A DNA stretch of 64,000 nt from Carettochelys insculpta (taxonomy: Eukaryota; Chordata; Testudines; Carettochelyidae): contig NC_134138.1 of the NCBI RefSeq assembly GCF_033958435.1, forward strand, positions 209,073,298-209,137,297, given 5' to 3'. The translations under genes were made by a program, and so were the position numbers. This document shows positions 57,801 to 64,000 of the stretch, one piece after another (the stretch's first letter is position 1; the number at the start of each line of letters is the position of its first letter). Below the pieces are notes generated by a model. The model was not told the origin of the DNA and ran no database searches. It was given only the letters and a program-made list of their open reading frames with translations.

Positions 57801-58364
57801 TTTGTACTGGGCATAAATGTTGGTAGGAGTGGGGATGATCTATTGTCTTTTATTATTCTGATCCAATTTCCCGTATTGTTCCTTATCCTAAGTATGCCAT
57901 ATCTAAAAAGCTGCAGTCACTGTTTTCTTATTCTCAGAATGATGATAGCTCTTTTAGTTTCATGTTCCCTGGCTGACATGCCTCTGTATAAGACTGGCTG
58001 TTGAATATTTTCCCATGGGGCAGGCCCTTTGCTGGCATTAAACAAGGTTTTGTTGGGTGGAGGCACCAGGCATACTTTTAGGCAAACCCAGAATCCAGAC
58101 CCCAGGGAGAAAAGGGAGAAAGCTGCAGCCATGCCTTAGGATCAGGTTACAAAATGGACGGCCCATGAGAATTCTTACTTCAAAATGATCAGGATAGTAA
58201 AAGGCAAAAAAATTCCTGTATCAGCACTACCCACCCCAGATGAGCGCCCCCTGTCCTCTGAAAGCAATGAATAGTTTCACCTCCTGTTGATTTTAGCGAT
58301 GCAGGACTAGGTTCCATAATAACCAAAAATGATCAGGTTAAGTCTGTTTAATGACCTTTGTGGA
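54891..58364. other. Intronic sequence, no firm feature
   Basis: 57030-57110 carries CCAAATTCTGACACAAGCTC, a short phrase common in an old reptile interspersed repeat. A 124-codon plus-strand ORF at 57305-57679 has no recognised domain. The rest is AT-rich intron. Confidence 0.4.
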
Positions 58365-58535
58365 ATGGTCTTATTGTTACTTTTATGACCATAGTGCTTA
58401 GAGTCTCTAGTCATGAATTAGGACCCCTTCGTGCTAGGCTCTGTACAAACACAGAACCAAAAGGCAGTTCTTGCCCCTACAGATCTTTTTGTCTATGTAT
58501 AAGGCAAGAGATAATAGCAAGAGAAAAGACAGATG
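58365..58535. repeat. Ancient amniote interspersed repeat (SINE/L2-like)
   Basis: ATAGTGCTTAGAGTCTCTAG, AATTAGGACCCCTTCGTGCT, AGGCTCTGTACAAACACAGA and GGCAGTTCTTGCCCCTACAG follow a repeat family that I know widely from turtles and birds. Confidence 0.7.
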
Positions 58536-59630
58536 TGGTAGTATAAGAAGACTATTGGATAATAGTGGTGAACATGACTGGCACTGGTATCCACACACCA
58601 GCTACTTAACCACTGTGGTTTTAGTATATTCCTGGTGAATGGCTGTCTGTTAGAAAATCGCTACCACAGTAAAAGCATCTACCTGTGATGGAAATCTCAG
58701 CAGCAACAAAGGTACATATAAACTGGCTGACCCAGCAGAACACAAGTGGCACGTTGGTGAACTTGGCTACTGCTTGTGTTTACACACAATGTGGCTAAAT
58801 AGAGGACTTCACTTTGCAGGGCTGTCACTCCATTGCCTCTCACTAGGACAACAATCACTAATTAAAAACAAATCACTAACTGTGATTAGACCACACTTTG
58901 AACTAATTACCTTGCTGGTTTTTTTTCTCCCTTTGCATTACAAAAGCATTAGGATATCTTTAAACTGATGAATATCTGTCTTTTTAAATGACCCTTCTGT
59001 TCCATGTTTTTAACGGATTTCCTTCCTCGGGAACACCTTACTTTGTTTCTGCCAAAGTACAGAGTGAATTTCTGAACAGAAGATTTTGAAGGAGAATGCT
59101 TGCCAAAATCTTCAATATACCAGCACTACTAGGCCCTGAAATAATATATGGTGTAAGTTGAAGCACCACTGAAAGACTGAATAACCATTTTTAAGAAATA
59201 CTTTATTTCAGTACATTTTCTAAAATACACCAAAAAAAAGCTGTTGATTTGAATACAAATCATGCATTATGGTGCAAATATACCATAGAGTACAATGAAG
59301 AAATTGGACACCCATTTTCGCACATACTGCATTGCAGTCAGATCTGTCCTGACTGTTTTTTTCAGTTTTCTCCTTCAGTTTCCTCAGAAAAAATGAAATA
59401 CTTAATTTCCCTATATACTCTCAAAGCAGCTGAATTTAGTGGGTCTATATGCTCAGTATAAGGTTTGCACTCATTTGCCTTCTCTGTAATGCAAGCTTAC
59501 TGGCTTTTGTAATTCTGTATGTATTTCCATAAAACTTCCCCTGCCATACTGCTAATGACAGAATTCTACAGTCCATAAGGTAACATTGTCTGAGTTGTGG
59601 GATGAATGAGATTTACAGGACAGTAATACG
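58536..59630. other. Intronic sequence, no feature recognised
   Basis: AT-rich with short ORFs only. Confidence 0.45.
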
Positions 59631-59950
59631 AGGAAAACAAAAAAGCAGTCCAGTAGCAGTTTAAAGACTAATAAAATAATTTATTAGGTGATGAGCTTTC
59701 GTGGGATAGACCCACTTCTTCATACCATAGCCGTACAAGATCAGATGCAATATTTAAGGCGCAGAGAACCAAAAATAGTAATCAAGTTTAACAAATAAAT
59801 ATTGAGTCTGTTCTGATATGGCTATGGTCTGAAGAAGTGGGTCTGTCCACAAAAGTTCATCACCTAATCAATTATTTTGTTAGTCTTTAAACTGCTACTG
59901 GACTGCTTTTTTGTTTTCATAGTATATAGACTAGCACGGCTAGCCCTCTG
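59631..59950. mobile_element. Penelope-like element remnant with inverted pseudo-LTRs
   Basis: The left arm 59634-59733 (AAAGCAGTCCAGTAGCAG, TTTATTAGGTGATGAGCTTT, GACCCACTTCTTCA, CCATAGCC) is mirrored on the right at 59818-59918 (GGCTATGGTCTGAAGAAGTG, TTCATCACCTAATCAATTAT, CTGCTACTGGACTGC). About 85 bp lie between. It ends TAGACTAGCACGGCTAGCCC, the PLE terminal phrase. There is no coding part. Confidence 0.85.
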
Positions 59951-61275
59951 TTAATAATACTAGGGTGTTTGCCAGTACGTTAAGCACCAGAATCAAACTC
60001 TTAATGATATACATTATAATTGTTTTGGAAGTGTAATTAATTTTTTCAAAGGGCAGTAGATTTTTTTCTTAAGTGGCAAATTATGCTAAGTCTTTGTGAG
60101 TTAATTAAAAACCTTATCTATTAATTATCTACAGCATATGTTCAAAATAGGTCTTCACACAAGTTCTAAAGTTTGGGGGTTTTATCACTAACATCTTATA
60201 AACTAACTTAGAAAAATTATTAATAGACTAAACTTTTGCTTTTATGATTTTAATTGGAAGGAATTTGAAATGCTGGTTACAGTCAATCACCACATCTAAT
60301 TTGTACATGTAAAAATTAATTGCAGTAAAATGACAAAGGGAGTAAGTTTGAAAATACATGTCATTCCTTTTGTGTCTACTGAATCTCGGGTATATAAATA
60401 TCCTTACCTAATTATCACCAGTGTGAACTAGGAGAGAGGACTAAAAAAGTCTTAACTTTGTAGTGTTTTGATGTCATCAATTATCTGGAATGTTTCCTGT
60501 AAGAGGACTTTGCTTCTTTTAAGTTCAGGACAGTTACAATATTTCTTACAATACATTTAATAAACTTAGACTTGTTATTACTGCTTTAAAGTGACAATAC
60601 ACATAACTTGGAACAAAAAAGTACTCATCTCATTCAGATGTAATAAATACGGAGTTTGATTTCATATAATGAAGATGTTAATTTGAGTGTTATTTTTCTT
60701 TAAATGAATCAAGATACACCATATCTACAGTAAAGGAATTTCTGATACTAGCAGATTTAGTCTCTGTACTGAATTCCTGGCAAGTAAAGTGACACAGCAT
60801 ATATTCACAGGTAATAAAGACAAAAACAAAAGAGAGCCAAATGTGATAAGGATTTGGCAGGAACTCTTACAATTAATACAAATTGTGAAAGAATAAAATT
60901 AGTAATCAAGTTGGGAGTCAAATGTTGGAAGTAACAAATGTGGTACGTTATTTGCAAAGATAACACACTGCATTCATTTTTCTTTGATAGCTAATTTAAC
61001 TACCAGGTTTTTATTGCTTCTGCTCAGTCCTTCCATTATTAGCTGAAGTCGACGTTTCCCGCAAAAGTTCATCTTTGGTAGTGATAATTTGTTGCTGTAT
61101 AAAATAAATTACTTTACATAAAATCTATTACTGATTGCACTGCTGCTTGGCTGTTTCTTGTTCACTGGTTGAAATGAATACAGTGGAATTCTATTATGGC
61201 CTGTTTGACTGTCCTTTAAGAGCAACACACATTGCAAATGGTAACATTGTTCTTTCTGCATATTTTTTCACATTA
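59951..61275. other. AT-rich intronic sequence, no feature recognised
   Basis: Strongly AT-rich and free of TE signatures, with many TAATTA-type words. A conserved non-coding element is conceivable but nothing specific is visible. Confidence 0.4.
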
Positions 61276-61736
61276 GCTGCGTCTGCATGGCCCTTCCTTT
61301 TTGGAAGGGGCATGCAAATGGTCTGATCAAAAATGCCAATGAAGCGAAGATTTACAAATCTCGTGCCTCATTTGAGTACTCTTGTGCAATAGTGTTACTG
61401 GCAGTGATTTTTTCTTAAAAACAAAAAAACAGATGTGTACATGGGGTTCCTTTGAAAAAAACACCCTGTTTTTGAAAGATCCCTTCTTCCTGTTAGGTTT
61501 CAGGAAGAAGGGATCTTTCGAAAATGGTTTTTTTTTTTTTGAAGGAACCCAGTTTACATGGTTGGTTTTTTGTTTGGTTGGTTTTTTTTTTTCTTAAAAA
61601 AAATCACTTCTGGAAATGTGATCGCATGAGAGAATGCACATGAGGTGTGAGATTTGTAAATCTATGTTTCATTTGCATTTTCGATTGGCTGCATTTGCAT
61701 GCCCCTTCTGAAAGGGAGGGGCCACGTAGATGCAGC
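61276..61736. mobile_element. Palindromic MITE, family F (copy 3)
   Basis: It starts GCTGCGTCTGCATGGCCC and ends GCCACGTAGATGCAGC. GCATGCAAATGG and its inverse lie inside the ends. The central hairpin AGATCCCTTCTTCCTG / CAGGAAGAAGGGATCT is at about 61478-61518. It is interrupted by T-rich runs. Confidence 0.85.
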
Positions 61737-63071
61737 TAAACTCTCCTTTATAGAAGAATGTTAATTAGTAACTGATTGATATGAAGATTGGCAGGGACAG
61801 CCCATTAATTCCATTTAAGTTAATGGTACTTAGATCTTAGCTTGCAGTACAGTTGTATTCAGACTGGCTTATAAATGTAATTTTTTGCATCATTAACTTG
61901 CTTGATTAATCTTAGACAACATTAGCATAATTATAGAAACATGGGACTTGTAGGTTGGTACTTTAAGGTTGAAGCTTTGCTTTATGTTTTTGTTGTTGTA
62001 AGTAGCACAGGTTATAAGAGAGGAAGCTAAGAAACGAGTCCTTTTCTTTTTCTCAACAATTAACCCATGCCATTTCTCACTGTATGTTTTTAAAAATGCC
62101 CCACATACCATGTTTTGCTTTTGGAGAGTACAAGTATGTAGGGTACTTTCATAGTAATTGATCATCATTAGCAGCATGTTCATACTGTTGAAGTAATAAT
62201 GCAAGTATCTCTAGTGCATCTTTGGTACCCCTCAGAGAACACCATGAGGTTTGTGCAAATTCAACAGGCAGGACACTTACTGCTAGGAGCCATCATTGCA
62301 ATTTGCAAATCAAAGTCCTCTTGGATGGGTTGCAGAGCTGATAAGCAGTTCCCTCTATTGGCTGCAATAATAACCCAAAGTCAAATACCATCTTCAGATT
62401 TGGAATAGATTTGATGAAGTGCTGGACTTTGTCAGGGATAGGCTTGGCAATCAAATGCTACACCTTCCATTATCTGTTAATAATCAGGAAACCTGATGTA
62501 TCTGGTATCCAAAAAGTTCCTGTCAGTGTTTTGTCAGTAGACTAAATAACATCCCCCAATGAGTATTTGGCTTTGTCCCAGGTATTATCACATCCTTATT
62601 AAATAGCATTGAATTAACACAAAAAACCCATCCCCTGTTGTGTGCAAACACACTTGCATGTTAGCACTGGGTATGGGCTTAACTTCCAAAGTTCAGATCC
62701 TGGGTCAGATCTGGTTCTGAACCCCCTAAACTTCCAGAGGAGAGAGAGGCAGTTCTTTGGATAGGGTGTTTCTGTAATACAATTTTTGTACACAAATACA
62801 AAGAGGGTGCATTAAAAAGTACATAAAAGTTGTGGTGTAATTGTTAGTGTCTCACACAGAAATTTAAGTGGTGGCTGGAGCATCAGAGAGGTCCCCAGCA
62901 AAGGTTTGACTGGAGAGCTCTGTGTCTGTAAATATGTAACTAGTTAATACATAAGTTGGTGATATGTGACACTCAAGAATATGTAGCATAGCTCCTGGGG
63001 GTTATAGAAAGAATCACTTTTATTTACGCTGTAAATGGATTCCTTTACGTAGAGTGCAGCTCTTTACTTAA
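61737..63071. other. Intronic sequence, no feature recognised
   Basis: No repeat, exon or RNA gene is recognised. Confidence 0.45.
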
Positions 63072-63340
63072 GCTGTGTCTACACTACAAAAATAACTTTG
63101 AAGCTGCTTCGAAGTACAACTTCAGAGTAAGCAACTTCGACAATGAATTTCTACCTAAACCCTACTTCAAAGTTTAACTTCAAAGTAGGGCACTACTCCA
63201 CTCCCAGGTATGGAGTAAGGGCTTTGAAGTTGGGCTCCCTACTTTGAAGTTCTGAAGTAAGTGAAAATGTGAGTAGACTCTCTGCTGGCTACTTTAAAGT
63301 AGTGCCTAACTTCAAAGTTAGTTCCGAGTGTAGACACACC
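63072..63340. mobile_element. Short palindromic MITE related to family C ends
   Basis: 269 bp. It starts GCTGTGTCTACACTAC and ends GAGTGTAGACACACC. It is built of CTTCAAAGTTTAACTTCAAA and CTACTTTGAAGTTC words, i.e. CpG-decayed versions of family C subterminal motifs, without the GC-rich core. Flanks CTTAA and CTAGA match three of five. Confidence 0.8.
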
Positions 63341-64000
63341 CTAGATAGAGTTGATCAGAGGGAGCATCTTCTAAGGGAAAGACGAAGAGATTAGCTGATT
63401 TTGGCTCTCCCAAGGGGATTTCAGCGGAAATGGTGCCTTCATGTTTCTTTTTTTTTTCCCACTAACACTAATTTTTCTTGCTAGTAAGGCTTACAGAGAT
63501 TGACAGCCATGCCTAGAATCAACAAAATGCAGTGTTTTGTATTCATCTCTGCATTTATATTTCAGGATTTTCACCCTTTTTTGTTCATTCCTATGTGCAG
63601 TCAGGAGCTCCGTTCATGTAGACTCCTGCACCATTATAAGGAGAAGGCCCAGAAGAGGAGCTGCAGAGCTTAACTGTATCCCTTGGAATACTAGGAAAAG
63701 GAACAGAGAAGAGTTTGTGAGCACTGCAGGGGACTGGATAATAAACTTGACTGAAATGCTTGTATCTCCTACTGTTGCTACAGAGCAGTCCAATGCATTC
63801 TCCTCCTGTAGTTCTTCAATCTGATGCTCAGAGAGAAAAAGGGGAGCTTCCTACAACCAGGATCCCTTCCTTGAGGAGTGGGAGATGCACAGGTACCATC
63901 CTGCAGCAAAGAGGACCCTGGATAGTTAGGCTGCTGGTAGCTCTTCGGGGAACCTCCTGAACTCTGCTTCAGAATCCAAAACACACATACCTCTCTCTCT
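63341..64000. other. Intronic sequence, no feature recognised
   Basis: Ends in a CT-rich run at the window edge. The short ORFs have no recognisable domain. Confidence 0.45.

Noticed and set aside
550..63340. Long inverted repeats considered as host hairpin RNAs or microRNA precursors
   Set aside because: Multi-copy families with transposon-type ends and target duplications explain them better, and no expression evidence can be seen here.
1..64000. CRISPR arrays, operons or prophage-like systems
   Set aside because: None present; codon-poor, intron-type vertebrate DNA throughout.

Overview
This window is vertebrate nuclear DNA, almost entirely intronic and rich in transposon relics. Three things point to a turtle: CR1 LINEs with the sauropsid-type 3' end, Penelope-like elements (PLEs) whose pseudo-LTR sequences I know from turtle genomes, and many palindromic MITEs beginning with a GCTAYGTCTACAC-like end. 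A softshell-type turtle is my best guess, but that narrowing comes from memory of repeats and is weak.

The only host coding sequence I can support is one 143-nt exon at 26835-26977 (+). It encodes 47 residues that match the second coding exon of ZNF385D (zinc finger protein 385D), with a clean acceptor and a GTAAGT donor. The rest of the window is therefore best read as ZNF385D introns: 1-26834 before this exon and 26978-64000 after it. No further ZNF385D exon was recognised.

Layout. 0-4.6 kb: a CR1 relic (minus strand, ORF1 esterase and ORF2 endonuclease) split by a MITE, a second MITE, the 3' end of another LINE, and a CR1 3' tail. 7.8-10.5 kb: a PLE relic, a hAT MITE with a perfect 8-bp target duplication, a 78-bp tandem duplication and a small MITE. 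12.9-21.9 kb: palindromic MITEs, a PLE with a GIY-YIG endonuclease remnant split by a MITE, a hAT element, and a nested MITE cluster. 23.9-24.7 kb: a 709-bp CpG-dense MITE. 26.8 kb: the exon. 29.2-32.2 kb: a young CR1 with an uninterrupted 833-codon ORF2, followed at once by a hAT MITE. 32.6-44.4 kb: mostly unremarkable intron. 44.4-47.0 kb and 51.2-53.6 kb: two dense MITE clusters. 59.6-63.4 kb: an inverted-repeat PLE and two more MITEs.

There is no operon, CRISPR array or comparable gene system. The most interesting signal is the set of palindromic MITE families. They share a short terminal motif and a 4-5 bp target duplication, and several carry octamer-like ATGCWAAT motifs inside their ends, which suggests one transposase mobilised them all. 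All calls come from reading the sequence; no database search was run, and family names are from memory.
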